64,000 bases of DNA, taken from positions 2,364,968 through 2,428,967 of the forward strand of contig OZ241998.1 in assembly GCA_965204655.1 (NCBI GenBank), written 5' to 3'. The stretch comes from CATQHL01 sp965204655. Lineage in GTDB: Bacteria > Actinomycetota > Acidimicrobiia > Acidimicrobiales > CATQHL01. Numbering within the stretch: the stretch's first letter is position 1; every line of letters starts with the position of its first letter. The translations under genes and the position numbers were made by a program. Shown here in pieces: positions 38,901 through 47,302 of the stretch. The notes under the pieces were generated by a model that ran no database searches, was not told the origin of the DNA, and saw nothing but the letters and a program-made list of their open reading frames with translations.

Positions 38901-41900
38901 TTCGGAAGCGAGAGACAGCCGGGGAGCGTTGTTTATTCCGAGGATCATAGAAGCAGCCACACCTGAGGGCGCCTGGGTGACTTACCGCCGGCTGAATCCG
39001 GCTACCGGGCTGGAAGAGTTGAAGTATAGCTGGGTGGTAGAGGCGAGCGACGGCGTTGTAATCGGCTCAGGCTTTTATATTACCGAAGGCGAGTATATTA
39101 CGGTCTTGGTTAGCAGCGCCATTGCTCTGCACGAGGAGGTCGGTGAACAGGCGTTTGCCCAGATATCCGACCCAGACGGAGACTTCGTAAGCGGCGAATT
39201 GCATGTGGTGGTCTACAGCACCGACGGAAGGGTCGTAGCCCACGCAGCCGACCCCTCCTTGGTGGGGGAGAATCATTTCGATCGGAGGAACAGCGACGGC
39301 GTGTACGTGGTGCGCAACATCCTCGAATCCGTCAACAACCCGGTGCTTTGGGCGCAATACGTGGAACTGAATCCGGTGAGCGGAGTGGAGGAAGCTAAGC
39401 GTACGTGGGCGCTGCTAGCCGGTGGCTACGTATTCAGTGCCGGTTTCTTCATAAGCGCTGAGGAGCAGGTTCAGTCGTTGCTGTACAACGTCGCTCTGAA
39501 TTATCTAGTAGAGGGCGATGCTGTATTTGAGCGGATTTCCGATCCGGATGGTGCCTTCAAGCAGGGTGAAGTATATGTATTTGCCCTGAGTGCTGATGGG
39601 GTGGTGTTGGCAGATGCGGCGGATCCCTCATTGGTGGGTACGGATCGTTCGGGTGAGCGGAACAGCCGGGGTGAGTGGTTCACTCGGAAGATCATCAACG
39701 CTGCTACTCCCGATGGCACCTGGGTGACTTACAGCGATGTGAATCCAGTCTCCGGAGTGGAGGAGGTCAAGCGCTCCTGGGTGATAGAAATCGGCGACGG
39801 CATTGTGTTGGGTGCAGGTTACTACAGAACCGAGGAGGAGTGGGTTCAGCAGTCGGTGGACGATGCCATGGCCCTGTACGAGGAGATGGGTAATGGTGCG
39901 TTTGCTGTGATTTCTGATCCTGATGGTGATTTTAGAGTGAGGGATTTGTATGTGTTTGGCCTGAGTGCTGATGGGGTGTCGTTGGCGCATGCGGCGAATC
40001 CGTCGTTGGTGGGTACGGATCGTTCGGGTGCTAGAGACAGTCGGGGTGAGTTGTTCATTCCGAGGATCATAAACACAGCCACTCCTGAGGGCGCCTGGGT
40101 GGTTTACCGGCGTTTGAATCCCGTGACTCTTGTAGAGGAGTTCAAGCGTTCGTGGGTGGTGGAGGGCCCCGGGGGCGTCGTACTAGGGGCGGGCTACTAC
40201 ATGAGCGAGGCTGAACGGACTCAGCAGTTGGTGTCCGACGCAGTGGACTTCTACGAGTCGGCGGGCGCTGGGGCGTTAGCTCGGATTTCCAACCCCGCAG
40301 GCGACTTCAAGGACGGAGAGCATTACATCTACGTGGTGGACACCGAAGGCAGCGTGAGAGCCGACGCCGCCGACCCTTCACGAGTGGGTCAGGATCTCTA
40401 CGGCCAGCAGGACAGCGAAGGCGTCTTCATTCTCAGGAACATCAGGCGGGCAGCCACTCCTTCGGGGGGGTGGACGGAGTTCAGGCACGTAAATCCGGTG
40501 AGCGGAGAGGAAGAACTGAAGCGTTCCTGGGTCGTGCAAGTGGGCGACTTCATCTTCGGGTCGGGCTACTACATCTCCAAAGACGAATTGGCGAAGTCTC
40601 AGGTGGACAGTGCGATAAAAAGTTTCGGGGAGGTCGGCGCAGCGACCTTCGCTCAGATGACCAATTCCGCCGGCGGCTACGGCGGCGGAGGGATTGAGGT
40701 GTTCGTTCTCAATTCGGAGGGGGCTTACCTGGCGAATTCCGCCAACCCGTCCCTGGTGGTTACCGATGACGCAAACGCCTCGGTCGGGAGCGATGATCCG
40801 TTCATCTCCAAGATCATGGAAAGGCCATCTCCCGTAGGCCGCTGGATCGTCACACGCAGCGACGCCTCTGCGACTGAGGATGGGGAACTGAAGCGTTCCT
40901 GGGTCAGGGAAATCTCAGACTCGTTCTTCGGTACGAACGACTTGCTCTTCGGTGCGAGCTACAGCCTCACCGAAGAGGAACTGGCTCAGACGCAGGTAGC
41001 CGAAGCCATTTTGAGATACAGCGGGGTGGGCGACTGGGCTTTCACGGAGATTTCCCGCACCAGCGGAGACTACATAGACGGCGAGTACTACGTGTTCGTG
41101 CTGAACACCTCCGGCGTTGTCTTGGCGCACGCCGCAAACCCCTCCCTGGTAGGGCAAAACCTCTTCAATCTGCAGGACAGCGACGACCGCTACGTCGTCC
41201 GGGGGGTTCTAGCTAGCGCCACACCGCAGGGAGGCTGGTCGGAATACCGCTTCGTAAATCCGGTGAGCGGAGTTGAAGAGCCAAAACGGTCGTGGGCGGT
41301 GCTTCACGGCGGATACGTGTTTGGTTCGGGTTACTACATCACCGAAGCTTCCTGGGCGCGCCAGCAAGTGGCCGACGCCATCGCCCTCTACGACGAACTG
41401 GGCGAAGGGGCTTTCACTCAGATTTCCAACGCCTCAGGCAGGTTCAACACCGGCGAGTTCCATGTGAGCGTGACGACGCCCCAGGGCGCAGTGCGGGCGC
41501 ACGCCGGCGACCCTTCCTCGGTAGGCCGCAACGTGTCGCAACTCACCGACAGCGAGGGCACCCGAGTTCATGCAGCAGTCTCGCAGGCTGCTTCGGCGGC
41601 AGGAGGTTGGGCGGAGTACATGGCCATAAACCCCTTGAATCTGAAGGACGAGTTGAGGCGGACTTGGGCGGTGCTTCACGACGGCTTGATTTTCACTTCG
41701 GGCTACTACCTCTCTAAGCAGGAGCTAGCCGAGGAGTACGTAGAGAGAGCCGTCGAGCTCTACAAGGAAATAGGCCGGCGGGCATTCATAGAGTTCTCCG
41801 ACACTGAAGGGGACTACATAGACGGCGAGCACTACGTGTTCGTGCTGGACACCGAGGGTGTCTCACTAGCGAACGCCGCCAACCCCTCCATAGTCGGAGA

Positions 41901-42096
41901 TAATACCTACGACCTCCAGGACAGAGGCGGGACGTTCTTTACCCGCAACATCATCGCAAAAGCCGTGCCTGAGGGAGCCTGGACAGACGATTACTGGTTC
42001 ATCAACCCTGAGACGTTCGAAGAGGAACGGAAACGTTCCTACGTGGTGCTCTACGACGGAATCATTTTCGGGTCGGGCTACTACCTCGACCCCTAG
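35998..42096 (+). CDS. Giant lipoprotein with 15 tandem single-Cache domains
   Basis: A 2032-residue protein. A long basic leader ends in a hydrophobic segment and a lipobox (VASAC, Cys64), so it is lipid-anchored on the outside. An acidic linker and a Gly-Ala-Pro collagen-like stretch (DAPGAPGAPGAPGG) follow. From about residue 150 to the end there are fifteen units of about 125 residues. Each has the sCache_2 pattern: a helix (ALYEEMGEEAFEQISD), DGDFxDGEFYVFVLS, LAHAANPSLVG, LYDxQDSxG, then GGWxEYRxxNPVSGxEExKRSWV and VFGSGYY. Such domains bind small ligands such as organic acids in chemoreceptors, normally one or two per protein and next to a membrane helix. Here there is none after the lipobox and no signalling domain. 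It could be a ligand-collecting or adhesive surface protein. AAGGAG lies almost on ATG 35998, so ATG 36010 may be used. Confidence 0.85.
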   Translation: MSETMNGRATWLTVLKSTPIKSALRGLAAVKTFFASARPSTPRRRSARIVLALSVSLALVASACGGAAEEDELDELSEPPPTTQEEEEREDTNFRSRPDAPDAPGAPGAPGAPGGSTTSTNGDPEGPPTPPGVELGTTTSPGSLAPQFSTKEARVQKMVADAIALYEEQGEEAFAEFSDPAGDFVDGEFYVYVLSTDGRSLAHPDPSIVGQNLFDLQDSQGVYVVRGILGNSTASGDWANYRFTNPLSEMEEPKRSWVILHDGYVFGSGYYITEAEWAQSMVSEALALYRAAGGERALEQISGRDGDFISGEIYVFALDLDGVSLAHAANPSLVGTDRSAARDSRGELFIPKIIDAAAPDGAWVVYRRLNPVTGAEELKRSWVVLVDGSVVLGAGYYMEVDEFARQLANDAVDLYAQMGEEAFTQISDPNGSFVDGEIFVLVLTSDGDAVAHPVDLSSIEGDLYDYQDREGNYVIRDMISSATPRGGWYDYRFPNPVSGLEQPRRSWTLTYDGYVFSAGFYPATHGSIDLVKTLVENALTLYEAEGDTALDEISNPQGGFIDGEVYVFALGQDGVSLAHAANPSLVGTDRSAARDSRGELFIPKIIDAAAPDGAWVVYRRLNPVSGVEELKRSWVKEASDGAVFGAGYYLNEVELVRLLVDEAISLYSEVGDQAFDLISDPDGDFIDGEFYVYVFATDGVSHAHAADPSLIGSNLFDLQDSRGTYVVRSILGSASAAGGWSEYRFMNPVSGEEELKRSFSVLHDNYVFGSGYYLPEQHEIDLVKQLVASAAALYESEGEDAFVQISALDGDFKVGDIYVFALSADGVSLADAEDPSLVGTDRSEAKDSKGEVFVPKILAAATPDGAWVTYPDRTSSVTGLEELKRSWVVRASDGVVFGASYFLTYEELVMQMVETAVTLYDEMGEEAFEQISDPDGEFLDGEFYVFALSADGVSLAHAANPSLVGTDRSEARDSRGALFIPRIIEAATPEGAWVTYRRLNPATGLEELKYSWVVEASDGVVIGSGFYITEGEYITVLVSSAIALHEEVGEQAFAQISDPDGDFVSGELHVVVYSTDGRVVAHAADPSLVGENHFDRRNSDGVYVVRNILESVNNPVLWAQYVELNPVSGVEEAKRTWALLAGGYVFSAGFFISAEEQVQSLLYNVALNYLVEGDAVFERISDPDGAFKQGEVYVFALSADGVVLADAADPSLVGTDRSGERNSRGEWFTRKIINAATPDGTWVTYSDVNPVSGVEEVKRSWVIEIGDGIVLGAGYYRTEEEWVQQSVDDAMALYEEMGNGAFAVISDPDGDFRVRDLYVFGLSADGVSLAHAANPSLVGTDRSGARDSRGELFIPRIINTATPEGAWVVYRRLNPVTLVEEFKRSWVVEGPGGVVLGAGYYMSEAERTQQLVSDAVDFYESAGAGALARISNPAGDFKDGEHYIYVVDTEGSVRADAADPSRVGQDLYGQQDSEGVFILRNIRRAATPSGGWTEFRHVNPVSGEEELKRSWVVQVGDFIFGSGYYISKDELAKSQVDSAIKSFGEVGAATFAQMTNSAGGYGGGGIEVFVLNSEGAYLANSANPSLVVTDDANASVGSDDPFISKIMERPSPVGRWIVTRSDASATEDGELKRSWVREISDSFFGTNDLLFGASYSLTEEELAQTQVAEAILRYSGVGDWAFTEISRTSGDYIDGEYYVFVLNTSGVVLAHAANPSLVGQNLFNLQDSDDRYVVRGVLASATPQGGWSEYRFVNPVSGVEEPKRSWAVLHGGYVFGSGYYITEASWARQQVADAIALYDELGEGAFTQISNASGRFNTGEFHVSVTTPQGAVRAHAGDPSSVGRNVSQLTDSEGTRVHAAVSQAASAAGGWAEYMAINPLNLKDELRRTWAVLHDGLIFTSGYYLSKQELAEEYVERAVELYKEIGRRAFIEFSDTEGDYIDGEHYVFVLDTEGVSLANAANPSIVGDNTYDLQDRGGTFFTRNIIAKAVPEGAWTDDYWFINPETFEEERKRSYVVLYDGIIFGSGYYLDP
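36448..42093 (+). repeat. Fifteen ~375-bp tandem Cache repeats
   Basis: Unit boundaries are best seen at the GSGYY motif closing each unit. Several units share long identical DNA blocks, for example around 36957-37035 and 37715-37795, both beginning GATGGGG/GACGGGGTGTCGTTGG. The copies fall in two classes: those with TDRSAARDSRG and a PKII segment, and those with NLFDLQDSRG and a VVRxIL segment. These partly alternate along the protein, suggesting duplication of two-domain units and later exchange. Confidence 0.85.
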
Positions 42097-42683
42097 TCCT
42101 GCTTGGAGCGTCCTGCGGCTTTCTGCGCCTTCTTCCAGGCGCGCACGCGTCCGAGCGCTTCCGGGCCGTCTATGTCGGCGACCGACCGCGGCTGTGTGTC
42201 GGCGAACGCCCCGGCGTACTGCCGCCAACCTGACGGGGTCACGCCGAAGCGTTTCGCCAGGAGCGCCACGAAAATCATCGTCTTCTCCTTGCCGTAGCCC
42301 GGCAGCGCCTGCACCCGGTCAAAAAGTTCCTTTCCGCTTCCGGCTTCTTCCCATATGCGCTCCGCTCTGCCGTCGCAGCACTCCACGACGTGAGCGCAGA
42401 GGTCTTGGGAGCGGCGCGCCATCGCAGCAGGGAAGCGGTGAAGCGCCGGCTTGGCGGAAAATACGGCTTCCAGTTCGGCGGTGTCCATTGCGGCGATCCC
42501 CGCGGCGGTGAAGCCTGCCCCTAGGCGCTCCGCCAGCCTCATCGGCGACTTGAACGCCCACTCCATGGGGATCTGCTGGTCTAGGAGCATCCCCAGCAGC
42601 AGGGCCAAGGGGTTTTCGTTTACCAAGGCGTCTGCTGCGTCGTCGCCGGTCACCGCTAGCGTGCCACCAATAGTCATGTGCAT
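42093..42683 (-). CDS. HhH-GPD family DNA-repair protein
   Basis: A 196-residue protein of the helix-hairpin-helix-GPD superfamily (base-excision DNA glycosylases). Seen are LLGMLLDQQIPMEWAFKSP at the start, typical of the family, and the hairpin LFDRVQALPGYGKEKTMIF. The catalytic Asp of the GPD part probably lies in FADTQPRSVADIDG, not certain. No FeS cysteine cluster is present. It is one of the short single-domain actinobacterial members. Its stop overlaps the stop of the giant lipoprotein on the other strand (CTAG). Confidence 0.75.
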   Translation of the reverse strand: MHMTIGGTLAVTGDDAADALVNENPLALLLGMLLDQQIPMEWAFKSPMRLAERLGAGFTAAGIAAMDTAELEAVFSAKPALHRFPAAMARRSQDLCAHVVECCDGRAERIWEEAGSGKELFDRVQALPGYGKEKTMIFVALLAKRFGVTPSGWRQYAGAFADTQPRSVADIDGPEALGRVRAWKKAQKAAGRSKQD

Positions 42684-42741
42684 ATCGTATACCGCATCGG
42701 CGGTTTCCTCCGTTTTCGCCTAGCCGCAGCCAGCCCTTCTA

Positions 42742-44250
42742 TTGCAGTCCAACCAAACGGATCCCAGGCGGGTTTCGGATCCCAACCGGATTCCTCGCAG
42801 GGCCTGGGTCGTCCTGGCGGCCATCATTCCCAGCGTCCTGTTGGTGGTCATAGACGCCTCCATAGTCAACGTGGCGTTTCCGGTCATCGGCGAAGACCTC
42901 AACGCCTCAGACGGAGTGCTGTCTTGGATCATCACCGGCTACAGCCTGGCGGTGGCCTCCCTCCTGCTCATCGCCGGACGAATGGCCGACCGTCTGGGCA
43001 GGCGAAAGGTGTTCCTGGTGTCGGTGGGTTTCTTCACGTTCGGCTCGCTGCTGTGCGGGATCGCCCCCAACGCGGGATGGCTCATTGCCTTCAGGGTGAT
43101 GCAGGGCGTGGGCGGAGCCGCTATCTTCCCATCCTCCCTGGCCCTGGTGCTGCCCGAGTTCCCCTACGGACGCCGTTCCACGCCCATCGGTATCTGGGCG
43201 GCCACCGCCGGGCTGGGGGCGGTCATCGGCCCTCCTGTCGGGGCCTTTCTGATTGAATTGTTCGGCTGGAGGGGGATCTTCTGGGTGAACATACCTGTGG
43301 GGGTGGCCATAGTGATGGTGGGCCTGCGGGTGATCTCCGAATCGCGCTCTCAGTCGGTCTCTGGGCGTCTGGACTGGTTGAGCGTGCCAGTGGGGGTCGC
43401 CGGGGTGGCTCTGCTCTTAGTGGCGCTGGTTCAGGGAGAACAGTGGGGTTACGGGGACGTCCGAACCTTGCTGATGCTCTCCTCCGGGCTGCTGATGATT
43501 CCCATCCTGGTGGTGCGTTCTATGCGCCATCCTCAGCCGCTGCTGGATCTTTCCCTGTTCCGGATCCGATCCTTCTGGGCTTCGGGGATCAGCACGGTGT
43601 TCTTCGGCATGGCGTTCCTGGCTGGATTTCTGGCGAACACCTTGCTGCTCCAGCGTCTCTGGGATTGGCCAGTGTGGAAGACAGGACTGGGTCTGATGGC
43701 TTCGCCGGTCATCTCCGTCGTGAGCTCGTCGGCGGCCGGCGCGGCTGCCGACCGCTTCGGCCACCGCTGGCTTACCTTCGGGGGCGGTGCGTTGTGCTGT
43801 CTGTCTTTCGGCCTCCTTTATTGGCGCATAGACGAGACCCCCGACTATTTCGCCGACTTCTTCCCTGCCGCCATTCTGCTGGGACTCGGCGCCGGCCTCT
43901 CCATTTCCTGTCTCACCAGCGGAGCCCTCTCCGAGGTGGGTCCAGACCAGTTCAGCATGGGCAACGCCACCGCCCGGACGATCCAGCAACTCTTCTATTC
44001 CGTGGGAGTGGCCGTGGTCGTGGCGATGATGAGCGGGGACAGCAAAGGGGACTCACTGAGCGACTACCAGGGTGCGTGGATCTGGATAATGTCCACCTAT
44101 TTCGTCGCCGCCCTGGTGATGGCGGTCTTCTTTCCGGTCGGGACGGCCTCTAGCCGAGAGAAACTCCGAGAGGAGGGGACGGCGCCCGCTCCGCCGCCGC
44201 CCGGCGAGGGGCGTTCCGTTACTCCGGGTATTCCCAGTTCAAGGGGTTGA
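42742..44250 (+). CDS. MFS drug exporter, DHA2 (EmrB/QacA) type
   Basis: A 502-residue membrane transporter with about 14 hydrophobic helices. The loop motif GRMADRLGRRKVF (motif A), RVMQGVGGAAIFPSSLAL (motif B) and GPPVGAFLIELFGWRGIFW (motif C) are diagnostic for proton-driven multidrug exporters. The last 30 residues are a Pro-rich tail that overlaps the end of aceE on the other strand by 32 bases. Start is TTG 42742, without an obvious ribosome-binding site; the first helix starts at residue 21, so little else is possible. The gene diverges from the HhH-GPD gene with only 58 bases between. Confidence 0.85.
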   Translation: MQSNQTDPRRVSDPNRIPRRAWVVLAAIIPSVLLVVIDASIVNVAFPVIGEDLNASDGVLSWIITGYSLAVASLLLIAGRMADRLGRRKVFLVSVGFFTFGSLLCGIAPNAGWLIAFRVMQGVGGAAIFPSSLALVLPEFPYGRRSTPIGIWAATAGLGAVIGPPVGAFLIELFGWRGIFWVNIPVGVAIVMVGLRVISESRSQSVSGRLDWLSVPVGVAGVALLLVALVQGEQWGYGDVRTLLMLSSGLLMIPILVVRSMRHPQPLLDLSLFRIRSFWASGISTVFFGMAFLAGFLANTLLLQRLWDWPVWKTGLGLMASPVISVVSSSAAGAAADRFGHRWLTFGGGALCCLSFGLLYWRIDETPDYFADFFPAAILLGLGAGLSISCLTSGALSEVGPDQFSMGNATARTIQQLFYSVGVAVVVAMMSGDSKGDSLSDYQGAWIWIMSTYFVAALVMAVFFPVGTASSREKLREEGTAPAPPPPGEGRSVTPGIPSSRG

Positions 44251-46954
44251 CGGCTTCAGGATTAACGTCAAAGCGCCGGATGGCGTCGCCGACGACCGAC
44301 GCCTTCAGCGAACCTTCCGCCGCCAAGCCCGCTAGCACGGCAATCGTCACGTGGGCTGCGTCCACCTCAAAGAAGCGCCGCAGCGCCTCCCTGGTGTCGC
44401 TGCGTCCGTAGCCGTCAGTTCCGAGCGCCGTGTAGCGGCGGGGCACCCAGCGTGCGACCTGGTCGGCCACCGTGGCCATGTAGTCAGTCGTAGCCACCAC
44501 CGGCCCTTGCGATTCCTCAAGCTTGCGGGTCACCTCAGGCAGGCGCGGCTGCGCTCCGGGGTGCAGACGCCCCCAGCGTTCGGCGTCTAGGGCGTCCTCC
44601 CTCAGCGTCTTGTACGAAGTGGCGCTCCATAGCTCCGCCCCCACGCCGTAGTGCTCGGCTAGGAGCGACTGCGCCTCGGCTGCGGCGCGATGCGCCGGCC
44701 CTGAAAACAGCAGGGTGGCGCGGTGCTCTAGGCCGTCCGGGCCGGGGTCGTATCGGTAGAGGCCGCTCAGGATGTCTTCGTCGCTCACGTGGTCGGCGCG
44801 CACCGGCTGCGGGTAGTTCTCGTTGTAGATGGTCAGGTAGTAGAACACGTCGTCGCCGTAGGACGCGCCCGCCTCGGGGTACATCCTCTCCAGGCCGCAG
44901 GCGATTATCGCTGCCATCTCGTAGGCGAACGCCGGGTCGTACGCCTGGCAGGCCGGGACGGTGCTGGCCAAAACGTGGCTGTGTCCGTCCTGGTGCTGCA
45001 GACCTTCGCCCATCAGGGTGGTGCGTCCGGCGGTAGCTCCGAACAGGAAACCCCTTGCTCGGGAGTCCGCCGCCGACCAGATCAGGTCGCCCACCCGCTG
45101 GAAACCGAACATGGAGTAGAACACGTACATCGGCACGGTCGGCACTCCTAGGTTGGCGTAGGAAGTGCCGGCTGCAATCCACTCAGCCAGCGAGCCCGCT
45201 TCCGTGATGCCTTCCTCCAGGATCTGGCCGTCGGTGTCCTCGGCGTACGACAGCAGCAGGTCGTGATCCACCGGCTCGTAGAGCTGGCCGAAGGGGGCGT
45301 AGATCTTGAACTCCCTGAAGAGGGAGTCCATGCCGAAAGTGCGGGCTTCGTCGGCCACTATCGGGACGATCCTCGCCCCGATTCCGTCGTCTCGCATCAG
45401 CGTGCGCAGCAGCGACGTGAACGCCGCTGTGGTGGAGACCTCCCGGCCCTCGGAGCCCTCGTCGTAGGCAGCGAAGAGCTTGCGGTCGGGGAGCACCATG
45501 CGCCGCCGGTCGCGCACGACGCGCTTAGGGAGCGTCCCGGCCAGCGAGCGGCGCCGCTCCCGCAGGTAGCGCATTTCTTCGGAATCTTCGGGCGGCTTGT
45601 AGTAGGGAGGGGCGGCGTCGTCGGTCAGGGAATCTTCGGGAATTTCGTCAAGCAGGTGCAGCCTCTCCCGCAGCTCAAGCAGCTGGGCCGTGGTCATCTT
45701 CTTGATCTGATGCGTGGCGTTGCGGCCTTCAAAACCCCGCCCCAGCGTCCACCCTTTGATGGTCTTGGCCAAGATCACGGTCGGCGAGCCGCCGTGTTCG
45801 GTGGCCGCCTTGTATGCGGCGTAGAGCTTGCGGTGGTCGTGGCCGCCCCGGGGCAGCGTCTCCAGCTCCTTGTCTGCGTAGTCGCTCACCATTTCCCGCA
45901 GGCGGGGGTCGGGGCCGAAGAAGTGCTCGCGTATGTAGGCGCCCGTCTCCGTGGCGTAGCGCTGATACTCGCCGTCCACCGTGGAGTTCATTTTGTTGAG
46001 CAGCACCCCGTCGGTGTCTCGCGCCAGCAGATCGTCCCAGCGCGATCCCCAGATCACCTTGATCACGTTCCAGCCCGCACCCCGGAAGATGCCTTCTAAC
46101 TCTTGGATTATCTTTCCGTTGCCTCTTACGGGGCCGTCCAGCCTCTGCAAGTTGCAGTTCACGATCCAGATGAGGTTGTCCAGGCCAGAGCGGCCTGCCA
46201 GGGAGATGGCGCCCAGGGTTTCGGGCTCGTCCATCTCTCCGTCGCCCACGATGCACCAGATCCGCGACCCGCTCGTGTCGTCTATGTGCCGATGCGTGAG
46301 ATAGCGGTTGAAGCGGGCGTGGTAGATGGAGTTCAGGGCGCCCAGGCCCATGGAGACTGTGGGGTATTCCCAGTAGTTGGGCATCAGGCGGGGATGCGGG
46401 TAGCTGGAGATGCCCTCCCCGTCTATCTCCCTGCGGAATCTGGTGAGTTGCGACGCCGTGAGGCGGCCCTCAAGGTAGCTCAAGGCGTAGATGCCCGGGG
46501 CGTTGTGACCTTGGACATAGACGTGGTCGCCGGGCGTTCCGTCGTCTTTGCCGCGGAAGAACCAGTTGTAGCCCACGTCAAAGAGAGACGCCGCCGACGC
46601 GAAGGTGGACAGATGGCCGCCGATGCCTTCGGCTGCCTTGTTGGCGCGCACGACCATGATCGCGGCGTTCCAGCGGACGTAGGCGCGGATGCGGCGTTCT
46701 ATGGCCTCGTCGCCCGGGAAGAAGGGCTGAGCCTCCGCTGGAATGGTGTTGAGGTAGGGGGTGGTGACCGTGGCGGGTATGCCGACGTCCAGGCTCTGAG
46801 CGCGCTCTAGGAGGCGGGCGACGATCAGGCGCGCCCGCTCCTTGCCCGACGCGCCGACGAGGGCGTCGAAGGATTCCAGCCACTCACGGGTCTCCTCCGG
46901 ATCGGTGTCGGGCAGTTGGTGGGTGAAGTGGTCGGGGGTGAGGTGGTCGGCCAT
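44219..46954 (-). CDS. aceE: Pyruvate dehydrogenase E1 component, homodimeric
   Basis: A 911-residue thiamine-diphosphate enzyme that decarboxylates pyruvate and loads the acetyl group onto E2. Family features: RAYVRWNAAIMVVRANK, GGHLSTFASAASLFDVGYN, VYVQGHNAPGIYALSYLEGR, SYPHPRLMPNYWEYPTVSMG, the TPP-binding site CIVGDGEMDEPETLGAI to IWIVNCNLQRLDGPVRG, and ADEARTFGMDSLFREFKIYA. The length agrees with the AceE family. There are no low-complexity inserts. The E2 and E3 genes are not in the window. The 3' end overlaps the exporter gene. GC content is high and the gene is part of the core. Confidence 0.95.
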   Translation of the reverse strand: MADHLTPDHFTHQLPDTDPEETREWLESFDALVGASGKERARLIVARLLERAQSLDVGIPATVTTPYLNTIPAEAQPFFPGDEAIERRIRAYVRWNAAIMVVRANKAAEGIGGHLSTFASAASLFDVGYNWFFRGKDDGTPGDHVYVQGHNAPGIYALSYLEGRLTASQLTRFRREIDGEGISSYPHPRLMPNYWEYPTVSMGLGALNSIYHARFNRYLTHRHIDDTSGSRIWCIVGDGEMDEPETLGAISLAGRSGLDNLIWIVNCNLQRLDGPVRGNGKIIQELEGIFRGAGWNVIKVIWGSRWDDLLARDTDGVLLNKMNSTVDGEYQRYATETGAYIREHFFGPDPRLREMVSDYADKELETLPRGGHDHRKLYAAYKAATEHGGSPTVILAKTIKGWTLGRGFEGRNATHQIKKMTTAQLLELRERLHLLDEIPEDSLTDDAAPPYYKPPEDSEEMRYLRERRRSLAGTLPKRVVRDRRRMVLPDRKLFAAYDEGSEGREVSTTAAFTSLLRTLMRDDGIGARIVPIVADEARTFGMDSLFREFKIYAPFGQLYEPVDHDLLLSYAEDTDGQILEEGITEAGSLAEWIAAGTSYANLGVPTVPMYVFYSMFGFQRVGDLIWSAADSRARGFLFGATAGRTTLMGEGLQHQDGHSHVLASTVPACQAYDPAFAYEMAAIIACGLERMYPEAGASYGDDVFYYLTIYNENYPQPVRADHVSDEDILSGLYRYDPGPDGLEHRATLLFSGPAHRAAAEAQSLLAEHYGVGAELWSATSYKTLREDALDAERWGRLHPGAQPRLPEVTRKLEESQGPVVATTDYMATVADQVARWVPRRYTALGTDGYGRSDTREALRRFFEVDAAHVTIAVLAGLAAEGSLKASVVGDAIRRFDVNPEAVNPLNWEYPE

Positions 46955-47302
46955 CAGGCTTATTTTCGCAGGGGAAAAGGAGATTGCGGTGCGAGGGGGC
47001 GTGGATGGGGGGTGATTGGTGGTGCGAGGAGGCGTGGGCGGAGGGGGGCAGGCTGCGGTGCAGTGGGGGGAGGGATGGGCAGGGGGCAGATGCGGCGCGG
47101 CGGGGCGGGGGACTGGGGGGAGTAGGCGGGGGATGGAGGGGGGCAGGTGCAGTGGGGGGAGGGATGGAGGAGACGGATGTTGGTGTGGCGGGGCGGGGAT
47201 GCGGAGCTGAATGGGGACGGGAGGTGGGGTTGAGAAGTGAACGGATGTTGGTGTTTGACGTTGCTCTTGTTGGGGAGTTAGGAAGCATTATTGTTGAGGT
47301 TC
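46955..47302. other. Purine-rich, G-skewed intergenic region
   Basis: No gene is supported. The plus strand is very rich in G, with repeats of GTGCAGTGGGGGGAGGGATG (near 47056 and 47148) and GGCGGGGCGGGG. It has several potential G-quadruplex runs. It lies between the divergent aceE and RNase H genes and should hold both promoters. Confidence 0.5.
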
